In this document: positions 12,385 through 24,421 of the stretch, in pieces
Numbering within the stretch: the first letter of the stretch is position 1
Layout of the letters: the number at the start of each line of letters is the position of its first letter
Source of the DNA: Straminergon stramineum
Lineage: Eukaryota; Streptophyta; Bryopsida; Hypnales; Calliergonaceae
Direction of reading: 5' to 3'
NCBI GenBank assembly: GCA_963920665.1
Contig: OY987266.1
Location: forward strand, 10,731,001-10,795,000
DNA length: 64,000 bases
Translations under genes and position numbers: made by a program
Notes under the pieces: generated by a model
Told to the model about the DNA's origin: nothing
Seen by the model: only the letters and a program-made list of their open reading frames with translations
Databases searched by the model: none

Positions 12385-12490
12385 CTTTGGGATGAATAAA
12401 TGAATTTTCATCCATACATTGCAGGTTTCATCCATTTCCATGGGTGTAAATAGATTCCGATGAAGATCGCTTCCTGCACTGCTTGGAATG
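12385..12490 (+). repeat. Dispersed ATCCAT-rich repeat, copy 1
   Basis: The segment with TTTTCATCCA, TTTCATCCAT and TGCAAATAG/GTGTAAATAG-like blocks resembles 40190-40305 in the same orientation, and more weakly the reverse strand of 20700-20790. It lies a few hundred bases upstream of the cyclotransferase gene. Class unknown. Confidence 0.4.
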
Positions 12491-13066
12491 AATGAAAAAA
12501 GAAAACTGACTCCCGGGCCCAGCCTATGGCGTCCCGTCCACCTATGCTGAGCACCAGTGGGGATGCTCTAATTGCCTGAATTTGTCTCCCAATCCTCCTG
12601 CAGTCAAATAAGCCAACCAAAACCTCTCTTTACCATTTGGGCCAAAAAGGATTCGCTGCTCTTTCTATTTCAGTAAAGAAATCGCCGTTTCCTCCGTCAC
12701 GATTTTCAGCAACGGCGTGGATGCGCACAGCTTATCTGCTAGTGGCGCAGATCTGCAGACGTCCAGTTGTTCGCGGATTCTGTCACGCGGCATTTCGATC
12801 TTCACGTATTCCAATCGGATCACCTGCCAAAGCCATAGCCACATTGATTTGATGCAGCAGAGCGGGGAGTTCGAGCGTACGGAGGGAAGAGGAGCCCCTC
12901 TTGTACTACTTGCAGTACTCGAGAATTCGGTTTCTCGTACCTCTGGCGCTCTCAATCTCTCTCGCTATGCTTCATACGCAATCGAGATTTAATTCTCGTG
13001 TGCATTTCTTACTTGGGTGCGTGAATTTGAAGCTCATCGATCAAGGAGAAGGAGTTTTCAGTCGAT
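12491..13066 (+). promoter_or_regulatory. Upstream region and probable 5' UTR of the cyclotransferase gene
   Basis: GC content rises here compared with the DNA to the left. A TGA at 13028-13030, in phase with the gene, shows the coding frame does not extend further up without another exon. Open frames in this stretch match no family I know. I cannot place a TATA box with confidence. Confidence 0.35.
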
Positions 13067-14220
13067 ATGGCTTGTCGGGTGATGAGCGCGACGCCCTGTG
13101 CGGTGACGACGTCTATGCCTTCGACGTCGTTGCAGGTTAAGTCGTTAGCGACGCATATTGAAACGGGGAGTCACTCGGGTGGGGCTAATTTGAGCTTAGC
13201 GAACTCGTCTTGCTCCCTGGCGTTTGTTTACGGAACCCTAAAACAGGGATTCTCGAACCACTGGTTGATTGAGGACATGGTTGGGGAAGGGCACGCTCAC
13301 TTCGTCGGCTTGGCGAAGTCGAAGAAGCGGTTTCCACTCGTTTGCGGGCCATTTCAAGTCCCGTTCCTACTTCATATCCCCAACTCAGGCCTGCAAGTGC
13401 AAGGGGAGGTCTACGCGGTATGAGCCGTAAACCATTATTTCTACCCTCTTGCAATTTAGCTGTAGGCTATGACGTGGGCCTGGTTTTGTAATCATTCCAT
13501 ACACCAAGTTTTAAAATGACTTTGCAGATTCAAAATTGAATTGAATGATTTGGAATATCTTATAATTGTTGATGATTCAATTTCTCACAACTGTTACTGC
13601 CTTTCCAGTTCAAGAATCATGTATATCTTGTGATTACGATGAAATGGTGATGACCGTCCAAAATATTATTGGATTTAATTGCTTCCCCTTCAGTGTGCAT
13701 CCACCGCACATAGTTACTTTCCCTTGGTCATATAATAATGTTTCTTGCAATTTTGCAATCGATGACTGTGGATAAAGTGCACAAGGGATCCAAGCCTCTT
13801 TCAATATAAAAAGAATTTTTTCTTACAACCATTTTACGCAGTTGGTGTGTTAGATTGCATTTTCAAAACTTCTCATGAAATGTGTTCATTTGCTTTCAGG
13901 TCGACCTATCTGCACTGAAATTGCTGGACGAGCTCGAAGGTGTCACCAAGGGGCACTACGTGCGCCGACCTGTGGCACTCACAGGTCTACAGTCTCTGGA
14001 GGTGGACTGTGCTCCCACAAGCGAAATCCTTGCCGAAGCATACTTCGCTCATCCGTCATTGCAGCGCGGCTTGTCGAGTGCGCCTCACATTGAGGCCTAC
14101 ACCAAGAAGGAAACAGTGAACTACGTTTACAGGAAAGACAGACCTAAGAACCGGACGTTTCTGGAGCACGTGAACAACTGGATCGACTCGCAGGGACCTG
14201 TTTCCCACATTCATGCGTAA
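13067..14220 (+). CDS. Gamma-glutamylamine cyclotransferase-like protein (AIG2/GGCT fold)
   Basis: Two exons, 13067-13417 and 13900-14220, join across a GT-AG intron (GCG|GTATGAG ... CTTTCAG|GTC) to give 223 residues. The fold signature is present: FVYGTLKQG at residues 53-61, the VPFLLHIPNSG strand, GEVYAVD spanning the splice junction, and LLDELEG with Glu130 at the position of the catalytic glutamate. Family members release 5-oxoproline from gamma-glutamyl compounds; the order of motifs is closest to the gamma-glutamylamine branch. The first 50 or so residues are Ser/Thr-rich with few acidic residues, so a plastid transit peptide is possible. The ATG is the first after an in-frame stop at 13028. 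True substrate unknown. Confidence 0.9.
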
Positions 14221-14229
14221 ATCATTTGG

Positions 14230-15945
14230 TTGCACCCAGCTGGTCCGTTCCTTGGGAAGCTAAATAAAGAAGAGCAAGCCCTAAAACTAGATTACCGTAT
14301 AATTCCAATGCGGGAGCTGGATACTGGTGTGGTGGTGCTCTACTTGATGCGCATGAGATGGTTGAATTGGGCAGGAAATCATGCGGATAATGTGCTAGTA
14401 GTTCTGTGTCGGCTTAATAGTCTCTTGGAATGGTGACAGTTGCTTAATTCGACTAATATGTAACCTATGATGCTCTTGCGCAACATGGGAATTGTTTACG
14501 CTCATTTGTGACTATCGTTAGAGTAGCATTTGTGATTTTTGTACACCCACTGCTCGCATGGGTGCAGTGGTGAAAATTAATCATAGAGGTCAAAATAGAG
14601 ATTTCCATCCGCAGAACCAGGAATGAGGAAGCTTTCGAGTTCCTTGTCCATGATATTCTAAATGTGGATACATTACTCTCATTAGAATGGGAGGCAATTT
14701 TCGGAAACGTGATTTAACATCTGCTTGACGGGCTAGTACTTTGAGATGAGATTCTGAGTCTCAGCATTGCACGCTGTTGGATGCGGAAACAAACGACAGG
14801 ATACTGCTGTTGAAATTGCGAACTCTAACAACCGGTATCCAGATTGAGATATGGAATTCAAAGAAACAGACGCATTCTCTTGCCTCAAAATCTCTCTTGA
14901 AAGCCTGCAACACTGACGTGTTCCTGTAATGAAGAATCCCGTGAACTCGGAGATCACGGAAGACCTGTGGTTTACCACTGTGCTGTACCTCATGGCATAT
15001 TTCATGTCGGTTTTTTTCCTGTTGATTGGACTCAAATTGAGCAACAGCACATTGCACAGATTTTCACTATTGCAATCGGATCTTGAACTATCGCACTTTC
15101 TTGAAGAATCCAGTGCTAAAGAAATACAAACTCAGCGCATCAGATGGTGCTATAGTCTCAGAGAAACATATACGTTGAAAAGCATGCGGATACTGGGGAC
15201 TGCAATGTCTAAATTTGATGGAAGCAGGTGGCAATCTGCCATTAAAAGTCGTCCTGGGTTACGAGGACTACTCAGTACAGAAGTGCAGGTAAAGTGAAGG
15301 TTCACCACAGCACGCCATCTGTTATAAAGTATGGTCCCTCCATCACTTTACCAATTCTAAAGACCCGAAAGAATGTCTTTCGTTCAAATTTTCTCCCAAA
15401 ACAGTAGTTACTGGGGTCACTGTTGCAACGGAATATATTTTGAGACCGAGGTTTGAACTTGATCCATGACAGCATGTACAGTGCAGTAGTAGTTCATCTT
15501 AATTTGAACAAAGAAAGTATGGAGTTCGGTCTCGCAGTTCGATAATGCATTTGATTATTTCTTCCCTACAAGTATTTTGAGGAGGCCAACCTGGACACCT
15601 TTCGTGAGGTTAGGTAGCCCTCTTACAAATATCAAACCCCTTTTTCTCTAGATCCTGAAAACTTTCTCACAAACAAGTCTCATTGTCCAATTCCTTTAGA
15701 AAATGATTATTGGGAAAGAAATAATTTGAAACAATTAAGGGACACTGCCTATAGATTCGTTCTACCCACCACGAGGACAAGAAGGGGGTAAGCTTTCATC
15801 TAACTTGTGCAGCCTTGTACTATAAGTGGACAAAAGTGTGCGCCTTACCGAGAGGATTTCCTTCCACTTGGTAGGTGAAACAAATCCTAATTCCATCTCC
15901 TACCAAATATTTCAAGTAACTTGTCACTCAACAACCAATACCTCG
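14230..15945. other. 3' flank of the cyclotransferase gene and intergenic DNA
   Basis: The first few hundred bases probably include the 3' UTR. A 122-codon plus-strand frame at 14929-15297 has one hydrophobic stretch but resembles no family and is matched by open frames of similar length on the other strand, so I do not call it. Nothing else is recognised. Confidence 0.4.
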
Positions 15946-16053
15946 TAAGGTAAGTGAGCCCATTGTGGACAAAATTACATTAGTGGTGTACATTTCAGAA
16001 CTTGAATGTCCGCCGCCATTCCAATTTTGCCCACAATGGGCTCACTTACCTTA
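15946..16053. mobile_element. Fold-back MITE, 108 bp
   Basis: Two 31-base arms (15946-15976 and 16023-16053) are inverted copies with one mismatch. They begin TAAGGTAAGTGAGCCCATTG and are separated by a 46-base loop. There is no coding capacity. TA at each end is part of the palindrome, so the target duplication cannot be defined. Confidence 0.75.
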
Positions 16054-16681
16054 TATAATCTGTGCATTGACTATAGTGGTCAACCAATCTCCAACTTCAC
16101 TTTATGAGAATATTCATGAGATCAAGAGAAAGTGACATTGTCAATATTCACAGGGACATTATCCTTGCTTCCCTTTCAAGGACATCACAAGATTTCCAGA
16201 TGATTTTGCCCATGAAACAGGGATCAGAGTAAAACAGAGGCCCACAATTTTCCCTATCGGCATGCTGCAAACCGGGGACAGCAAAATCAGGAAGCAGAGA
16301 CAATCTCCCTGCGAACATAATCCCACATCTTGATTGTAAACATCCAAATTCAAAAATCATATTACATTTTCACATTTTCACAAGCACATGATAAATTAGG
16401 TTTTTCCACCCCTAATCATCCCAGCTGCGGCAGCGCAAATTCCTCAAGGTGTTCATTTTTTTATTTCCAAACAACTTGAATCAAAGCTGTTGACCGGACT
16501 CAGCCTGCAACTGAGCCTTTCCCAATCAAAATCTACAGCAGGAAGCGCACGGATTATTCTACAAGTCAAGAAGCAGCAACACTGACAACAGTAGGAGAGA
16601 ATGAATCTGTACACAACCAAACTGAATTCCTCCCAAACTAAGCTTACTCAATGTCCCCGCAACAGCAATTGCACGACACCG

Positions 16682-19109
16682 TTATTGCAGCAGCTTGTTA
16701 GTACCCCTGCCAGCAATGGTCTTCGTCTTCCGCGGCTTCAACACAGCATACGCAGGCCTCGGCGGCGTCGGCGTCCTCCTCCTCGCCGCCCCAGTCACAC
16801 TCTCCATATGACCAAAACAGTCAATGCAAACCGATTTGAAGAAATCCTGAATGAGATCAATGTAGAACGGCGAGTTTAGCTTCATGTATCCCGCGATGAA
16901 CTGTTCCACGTCCATGTTCAGCTCCGGCACGTCCACGCCCTCCAACATCATACGCGCCACCTCGTTCTGAAACGCAGAAATTGCGTCGTTTTTCGGACAC
17001 ATGATGGTTCGCAGTCGGTTAAGCTCTTTCACAGACAACGTCGTTTGTTGCTGTTGCTGTTGCTGTTGTGGAGACAACCCCGAGACGCGCAGTCCCTTGC
17101 GATTGCCGTACTTGCCTAGCAACACCACCACTTTGGCGGCCATCACGGCTTGCTCCTCATCCCCCATGAACGTCTTGAAGAATGTCGACATGGGGTTCGC
17201 TTTCGTTGTGACGTTCTTCGTCGTCTGCTGCTGTTGGGAGGATTCCTTGCGGCCGCAGCGGGAGCAGAGATATTCGGTGCAGGGACGCTCCGGGGGTGGG
17301 GGAAGTTTCGCTGTTTTGTTGGATTTGGGTTGCGGAGGAGGGGCGTCTTTCTTCACGACTAGGGTTTTGATTTTGTGGGCGCTCGGTTTAGGGTTTGGGG
17401 TGAGCTTTGGGGTTCTTGCAAGTGGTGGCTGTTGAGTCTCTGGGTCCGATGTTGGGCGAGGTAATGGCGGTGGGGAGATCTGGCGATGGAGGGTGTGGTG
17501 AGTTCGGGAATGCTGTAAAACGGACGCCGCGTCGTCGGTTTCGGCGACCCATTCTTGCGAGTCGGTGCTGATGCTGTACTCTTGGTCTAAATCGGACTCG
17601 GACACTGTGTCATCTGCACACAATCAATTTGCGAATCTCAATTCCATGTTGAGATCGGAGATATGAATGCAGAGAATGTAGGGAGCATACATTGCCCATT
17701 TGGGTGTGGACAAGAATGTCTCTAGTACTGCGATTCAATACCGTCTATTCCACCATGAAGCTATGCATTTTAGCTACGCAATTTGCATCGGGAGACAGGC
17801 AGACATGAAAGTGCTCTCCAAAGAATGTTATCCCATAAGAAAGTAAATCACTTTAGGATGTCTGGATGAGTCCTTTTCTAAAAGAAACCAAACTCTATTA
17901 TCCCTCTGTAAAAGTTTGAAAAGGACTAATGAGGAAATCAAATTTCATCATTTGAGTCAAAAATTTGGACATGAAGTGCACATGTGTGCGAGGAACACAA
18001 TCTTGGTGAAAGATTGAAGTATAGAGTGTCATCAGCCATGTCCTACCAAAACTCAATTCTTTTAATCCAGCAACCAGAAAAATTTGGTTCCAGCAACCCG
18101 GGAATTCAATAGCCGTACCTTGCGCGTGTCTCATTTCCAAGTCCAGATGGTCCGACTGCTCCGACGAAATCGACACCGTATCATCAAATTCCGGCCCTTC
18201 GCCGCTCTCCTCCAGCGACAAGTAGCCAATATCAAGTTCCCCAAACCTGTCACTCAATCCGCTGGCATCGCTAGTGCCCCCCCGCCCGAGAAAGCTTGAG
18301 TTCATGCTCGTCCTCGGCACAACGGCGAAGCTGCTCGCGTCGTCATCATACGCACTCGACTTCAGCGTGGAGCCTCGGTTAGACGTCGTCATCTCATACG
18401 GCGAGCTGAAGCTCCCGTTGAGGTTCATCATGGACAGGATGGTCGTTTCCGAGACGTTCGTTTCCGTGACGGCGACGCTGACATCCGACCTCATGGAGTC
18501 ATCCTCTTCCTCCTCGAGGTCCGTTTCCGCGGCCAGAAGCGTCGCCAAAGAGGAGATGACGACGGGAGGCGCTTTGGCTTCTTCCTGGTCAAGCTCATCC
18601 GCCACGGCCGCGACCTTGCGCCCGCACGCGCCGAAGCTGGATTCCGTGCTGCTGGGCTCCAAGTCATCGCGCACCTTGGGCTCCGCTGCGTGCGTGAGCG
18701 CCTTCAGCCGCGTGAGCAAGCCTTTACGTCTTCTAGACTTTGGTAACCGAGGCCATGAGCCTGCTTGGGAATCCTGTTGTGGCGCGGGGTGGTCCTCAGA
18801 CTCGGCGCTCAAGGGGGACTCGGAGATGATGTACGAGAACTCGCCCGAATGCTCGGGAGTGGAAGTCACGGGCGCGATGGCGGACGAGCGGCGTCCCGAC
18901 GCGATGGAGGTGCGCTGGCTCTCGCAACGTGGATTGCAGCACTGGTGAGTGAGGTGCTTGCACGCTTTGAAGGGGTTGCGGAATAAGGAAGCCTTGTCTG
19001 GGATAGTACTGGAATCAGTGTTGGAAGGTTTGCTACATGCGGGGGTGGACTCTACGACGGCTTGCTGCCGCAATAACAGCTCCGCGCGCTTCTCGCACAT
19101 GGGGCACAT
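16682..19109 (-). CDS. Long protein with OVATE-like C-terminus
   Basis: Two exons, 19109-18119 and 17613-16682, join across a 505-base GT-AG intron (GCAAG|GTACGG ... GTGCAG|ATGAC) to give 640 residues. The N-terminus carries MCPMCEKR, and more cysteines follow (C50, C57, C58, C62). Long Ser/acidic disordered stretches come next, then a proline-rich region (about 377-442), CSRC (447-450), a run of eight Gln (513-520) and a conserved-looking C-terminal block at 545-597. That block ends FIAGYMKLNSPFYIDLIQDF, which resembles the OVATE domain core (Y-x-LNSP-x-Y-x-D-x-I). OVATE proteins are plant transcriptional repressors, usually 150-450 residues, so this one is long. The gene structure is solid; the family call is tentative. 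The frame is open a short way above the ATG. Confidence 0.75.
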
Positions 19110-20560
19110 CTTGCCCCAGGTGCCGATGAAATCAATGAAGCTTGTTCAAACTAGCTAAATGCTATTACTGCGTGCTGTCAATCCACCATGGATCGTGAAA
19201 AATGGCGCTCTACGTCCGCAGTGTCCGCCATCTCCTGTGCCGCTCCGGCCATGCCTTGCCCATCCCATTGCTGCTGCATACACATCTGGGATTCACTTGC
19301 AATCAATTTTTTGTCCTCCGTCCCAATAACAATGCTGTTAGTTTCCCTCCACCCATTCAACAATGGTGATCACTTTTCGGAACTTTCGAACGACACTGGG
19401 AATGACATTGGGACGTCATTGAAAGTGGGACGTTGTAAGCTCCTGAACAGGAAATGAAAGCGCTGGAAAGACATTCCGGGAAGACTGCAATGTCGTTAAA
19501 CCCGCGCCATTCTACGCGCCTCCTCCCACTTGTGTGATGTCGACTGATGCTCATGGCTCGTGAACTGCGTGCACATCGCGGAGACCTAGCAGCCACAGTA
19601 CCCACTGACTGCGTGCAATGCCGTTTTCATGTTCGCTAGCAGTTCCACATCACACTACCCCCCATAGCCTGCAAGGGGATTACAACTAAAGAAACTGCAC
19701 CCAATTCAAAAAAACTTGTCGGTCGCGACTGACAAAAAAAATTCAGACCCACAACATTAAAGCCAAGTCACGTGAACTAATAATCACGAACTGACACACG
19801 AAAGTCTGCCAATCATTACTCACTGTACCACGCTCTCCCTCGGGTCAGGAAACAATATCACTTCGCATGCACACCCAACGAAACGCACCATTCCCAAACC
19901 AATATCGATACTAGCGAGAATCACGATCGACCATGAATCGAGTAGACTTACGAAATATGCCATTCCCGAGAGAATGATGAAGACTCTCCTCAGTTAGCTA
20001 GCTAGCAAGCTAGCACCCAACTCAAAGTAGTTCCCAACCCTCATGGAAAATCTCCAAACCAAGCGAAACGCGCCATCCGCATCCCAGAATCACCGCATTC
20101 TCCACTGAAACAGCTTACCACTCCTCACACACACACAGACGCAAATGAAACCCGACATCGTGATTCTTGCTACCTCGACTGAACCCACATCACGGGCTCC
20201 GATCTACGACAAGCCACGCCACGCCACCCACTGCTGTGCACAAGGGCTGGTGCGAAGCGCTGGGATCGATCGATGAGAACTGGACTGATGAGCTTGGACG
20301 GAGGGAGCCAACGGTATCAGAAGCTGAATTCCCAAAAGAGGGAGTGCTTTGGAATTGTTGAAAGGGGGAAAAGGCGAGAATTGCGGGGGAGAAGGCCATG
20401 TGAGTCGCTGGACACGCCGCAAAAGAAGCGCCGCCTGGAGGAGGCTGCAGGGCACCTGTTCACTCGCGGCCCCAGCCTGGTGTAGCTCTTCCCGGGGATA
20501 TTGCGGGACTCTTTTACAGGGGTGCTGACTTTACGTCCAGGCTGGACGCCCACGGGCCAC
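19110..20560 (-). promoter_or_regulatory. Leader and promoter region of the OVATE-like gene
   Basis: About 1.4 kb upstream of the ATG is clearly more GC-rich than the flanking DNA, and the change to AT-rich DNA near 20.6 kb suggests where the gene region ends. It contains a 61-codon minus-strand frame (19178-19363) that could be an upstream ORF, and a GCTAGC-rich palindrome near 19998-20014. No TATA box could be assigned. Confidence 0.35.
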
Positions 20561-20637
20561 GCTGGATCCGGTTGCTAAACTTCAGAATTATAGGATTTTA
20601 AAGTTATGGGCTCGGGGTTTGGGGTCCCAAAGCAGGG

Positions 20638-20658
20638 ATTTATTTATTTATTTATTTG
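20638..20658 (+). repeat. (TTTA)n microsatellite
   Basis: About five TTTA units mark the edge between the GC-richer gene region and AT-rich intergenic DNA. Confidence 0.9.
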
Positions 20659-21014
20659 GGGCAGTGGCGAAAGGGATCTTCGTTGGAGTGATGCAATTGT
20701 TTACATCTATTAAAATGTATAAAAATGGATGAAATGTGTAAAATCCAAATGAAATTTAAATTATTCATCCAATAGAATGTACATTCATTCCCCAAAGCAA
20801 TGTTATCCTTACAATATGTAGCAATCTAGTGGTCATGCACAGGGATTTGTTTTTGGCAAATTTATGTCCAAATGTGATCTGATTTTGGTATTGGTTACAT
20901 GTACACTAGAGAAAAAAAATACTAAAAGCATATGAAATCATGCTTAGTAGATGAAATGGATGAAAGCAACTTTTGAGAAATGGAAAGTTCAGCAACTTTT
21001 GAATGAAATGGTGT

Positions 21015-21241
21015 TTAACCCTATGAAGATGGACTTGTCACCATAGAAATCTTTTTTTTGGTATAGTGTGAATCATCTTCCTAAAAAAACACTTATTGGA
21101 GGTCAAACTATTGTACAAGACCTCCCCTTTTTGCACAAAATTCCCAAGGACAAACATATGCACTTTGGACTTATGTAGGAAGATTCTCTATCATTCACAA
21201 ACCATTTTGGTCCACAAAGTCTTTACAAGGTTAAAGGTTAA
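21015..21241 (+). mobile_element. TTAACCC-ended repeat, copy 1
   Basis: A 227-bp member of a family with ends TTAACCC...GGTTAA. The inner part reads TTGGAGGTCAAACTATTGTA and GACCTCCCCTTTT, shared with 23613-23843, 34491-34732 and (inverted) 49222-49451. Its translation in the shared frame is IGGQTIVQDLPFLHKIP. Confidence 0.6.
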
Positions 21242-21566
21242 TCATATAAGGACATTTTTGGTCTTGGTAGGGCAATCCAAACTTTGATTTGAAAATCTTT
21301 GTTATAGAAGCATCATTGAGTTTATACAAATGACCAATCAATCTTGAGTTTTTGCCTCTCTTAACTCCTAAAGTCCCCAAAGTCCCCATAGGAAATTGTT
21401 GAAGGTTCAAAATGGTATCTATGATTTCAATTTTTCACAAAATTTTTGAAACTTTTTTATAAGATAAGAAAATTGATGAGTTTTTGAGTAGTGTAATTTT
21501 ATTTCAATTAGTGCCCAATAGCAAAAGTTATACCACAACAAGCCCAAAATAGGCAAAGGTGCGTAG

Positions 21567-21580
21567 CCCCCCCCCCCCCC
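21567..21580 (+). repeat. Poly-C tract followed by poly-A
   Basis: Fourteen C followed by nine A inside a dispersed repeat. Runs like this are prone to length errors in sequencing. Confidence 0.95.
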
Positions 21581-21805
21581 AAAAAAAAATATTTTTTTTT
21601 CTTACCTTTAACATTTGTGTCTATATGAAAATATTTGATTCAATCCATTGGGATAAGTAATGTGGAAGTTATGAAGCTTCTTGTCTTGTAGGCAATCTAG
21701 TTTAGCGAATTCTTGAGAAAGTAATGAATTGGATCTGTTTCTGAACTCAATTTTAACAATTTTAAAGAAAAACAGTTGCAATGTGCTCTAGTTTGCTTTC
21801 TAGAA

Positions 21806-21862
21806 CAATCTCACCATTGGGATTAGTGTGTTTCAATTCCATCTTAGAGCTATCAACAATTT
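21806..21862 (+). repeat. Dispersed repeat core, copy 1
   Basis: This is the best-kept copy of a core reading CTCACCATTGGGATTAGTGT then TTCAATTCCATCTTAGAGCT. Related cores occur at 26598-26652 (inverted), 28056-28110, 31296-31330 and 33212-33268, each within several hundred bases of diverged AT-rich repeat. Class unknown; no coding capacity seen. Confidence 0.6.
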
Positions 21863-22304
21863 TGTTTTGACTTAATAATTTTTGAAAGACTGAAAATCAA
21901 GGAGGGGATTATTTTTTCCAAATTCTCAACTCAATTCTTCAACAATTTTTTTAATCCAAATTTGTAGTACAAAAAGTTTAAGCTACGGGAATTCAAAGTC
22001 TACATGCTAGGAATAAAAAATTGGTTTTCTTCACTTTGAACACTTATATCTTGTGATCTATACAATCAAAGTTTATGAAATGTCTTCCAAACATTCTCAA
22101 TATAAAACAAGATCCTATAGTTGGATATGCGTAAAACACAAATGTTTTAAAATAATTGTTGTTTGCATTGAAAATGACAATTTTTCGTGGGTATTGATAG
22201 AAAAATGAACTTAGGATTTTAGGGATTAAAGGAGCATGCAACCTCAAAGCTATTGCAAAAACATTAGAACTAAGTTCTCAATGCAAAAAAACAGGGCAAT
22301 AAGG

Positions 22305-22554
22305 GGTCAAGGTGAACTGACCCCCCTTGCTCATCCCCCAAAGTCATTCTAGGGTGCAGGTAAAATAAAAGCCCCCCTATTCAGTGCTTGAAAATTTTAT
22401 CTTGAACATCCTTCCTAGCTCATTAGGGACCTTTGATTGCAAATATGAAAAATATGAATTCCAAATTTCCAAATTTTTTCTTGTGTGTCAAATAAAACAT
22501 TTCAGCGTTTTCCCTCAGGGACAAGCGAGGGGGTCAGGTCAGTTCACCCCGGCC
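22305..22554. mobile_element. hAT-like MITE with 8-bp target duplication
   Basis: The ends are GGTCAAGGTGAACTGACC and, inverted, GGTCAGTTCACCCCGGCC. They are flanked by CAATAAGG at 22297-22304 and CAATAAGG at 22555-22562. The exact 8-bp duplication suits hAT, although the matching G that follows could extend it to 9 or 10 and suggest a Mutator-like origin. The element is 250 bp and non-coding. A partial relative lies at 52285-52404. Confidence 0.75.
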
Positions 22555-22779
22555 CAATAAGGGGGGCAATCCTCCCTGGCCCCTTTGCAGTAAGTTACAG
22601 TAAATGTTGGGGTCCGCTAAGTTAACTTAACTCCGGTTAAGCCAGGTTTGCGAATCTGAGTTGTCATTGTCACGCCAGGGCGCTGACTTTTTGAAGATAT
22701 TGCTCTGATTTGATTTCTTTTCTTTTGGATGGCATCGATTTCTTTTTCTTTACAGAGGTTGTGGGCAGTGGGATTATGA

Positions 22780-22973
22780 CTACACTGAATAGGGGTACTA
22801 AGGGGACCCATACTAATTAATCGACATTCCACACTAAATAAATATCTACCTTTATTGTACATCAGTAGTTATTGGAGTGTCTGGGTGATGTACATCATGT
22901 TTCAAATATCTACAGTTTTCTAGAATCAGTCCCTTTAATTTTTTGGTCCCCTTAATACCCCTATTCAGTGTAG
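22780..22973. mobile_element. MITE with CACTGAATAGGGG ends, uninterrupted copy
   Basis: The 194-bp element starts CTACACTGAATAGGGGTACT and ends with its complement (CCCCTATTCAGTGTAG). Target sites read TA on both sides if the CTA/TAG letters are read as TA plus element, which suits a mariner-like MITE. It is the empty-site relative of the interrupted copy at 33837-34196. Confidence 0.82.
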
Positions 22974-23612
22974 TAAGGTAAACCAGCCTAACTTACTTCC
23001 CTTCATTTGGGGATTTAGGATTCCACATATGAATTCAAAATTTTTAAGTTTCCCTTGCAGTGGATTCTTGAACACGCTTGTGTCAAAAAAAAAAAATTAG
23101 TTTTATCATCTGTGGTAAATAAGTTGTTTCTGCATTTTCCCTAAAGTAAAAATCTAGAGCTTCATGTCAAATTTGTATCCTTCCTGAAAAGGCTTGTAGC
23201 CACTAGTAGAGTGGAGTCCCTAAATAATCACTTAGATTTTTGAAAGCAAATTTAAAAAATAAATAAAATAATTTTTGAAATACTAAAAAAACTAAAACTA
23301 AAACTAATCTCTTTTTGAGATTTGATAAAATTTTAATCATCTTGAACCCAAATACAATCTAAAAAGATTGTATGAGTGACATTGTACTGCCTGTTCGGTA
23401 GGGAAGGAATTGTATAATTACAATTATTTTGTATCCGTAAATAGGTGGGCATGTGTATGTGTAAATGCAATTCTAGTAGTAGTTGTTGAATATTACTAAT
23501 GTGCAACACTCTTATTCACTTAATTTATTAATATATCAACTTAGAAGACGTCATTGGTCAAATAGTTTGAATGTGAGAAAAGTGTGCTAGAAGGAAGATG
23601 TACTTGAACAAG

Positions 23613-23843
23613 TTAACCTTTGAACGTTGGACTCGTGACCGTAGATATCAGGCATTTTGGAACTATGTGACATCATCTACTTTTTAAAAAATAAAAAATA
23701 ATCATTGGGAGTCAAACTATTGTTGAAGATCTTCCCTTTTTACCTCTAATTCTGAGGATGAATAGTTGCACTTTTGTCCTATATAGGAAAATTCCTTGAC
23801 ATTCATCGGATGAAAAACGTCCACCTCAACGTTTAGGGGTTAA
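23613..23843 (+). mobile_element. TTAACCC-ended repeat, copy 2
   Basis: A 231-bp copy starting TTAACCTTTGAACGTTGGAC and ending AACGTTTAGGGGTTAA. The two ends are imperfect inverted repeats. The interior shares TTTTGGAACTATGTGACATC and the GGAGTCAAACTATTGTTGAA block with the other copies. Confidence 0.7.
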
Positions 23844-24421
23844 TCACATGATCTTGTAGCTAGTTGAATTTATTAAAAGTAACACAAATGAGGATTTTAG
23901 CCTTGCTTTGGGGACAAGTAGTTTGAAGTAGTTTTGGGCCTCTAAACATCAAAGAACTTTAGGGATTAACCATGATCTTCTAATTTTCTAATTTTCTAAT
24001 TTTATAGTAGTTTAATTTGTACTATAACATTCTACATTGAAATTTATACAAATGAAGAAAAATCTAGATTTCTTTAAATATATTTTGTTCTATACATCAA
24101 TTTCTTCATTTTTTATTCAAATTTTCACCAAAGAATCTTAAAATTTTATAATTTATAGAAGACATTTAATTTCATCTATAAAAATAAAATTCAAAATTTG
24201 TATTCACATATAATAGCAAAATTGGAGCATACAAAGTGAAGGACTTCATCCTCTCAAGGACCAAGGCCATTTTACTGTAGATAAGCTTTTATCCTATTCG
24301 GAAATTAATAAGCTAATAGTATAGTTCGTTCCTAGGGAGGCAATTTTTAAATAGGAATGTTCCTAACTTGAAAATCAATAGCCAATAGTCAAATCACAAC
24401 CACAAAAGAAGAAGAAAACTT

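Noticed and set aside
14929..15297. 122-codon plus-strand frame with a hydrophobic N-terminal stretch
   Set aside because: No family resemblance, opposite-strand frames of similar length overlap it, and there is no support from splice sites or composition.
18274..18948. 224-codon plus-strand frame
   Set aside because: Antisense shadow of the first exon of the OVATE-like gene, whose two exons join in frame on the other strand.
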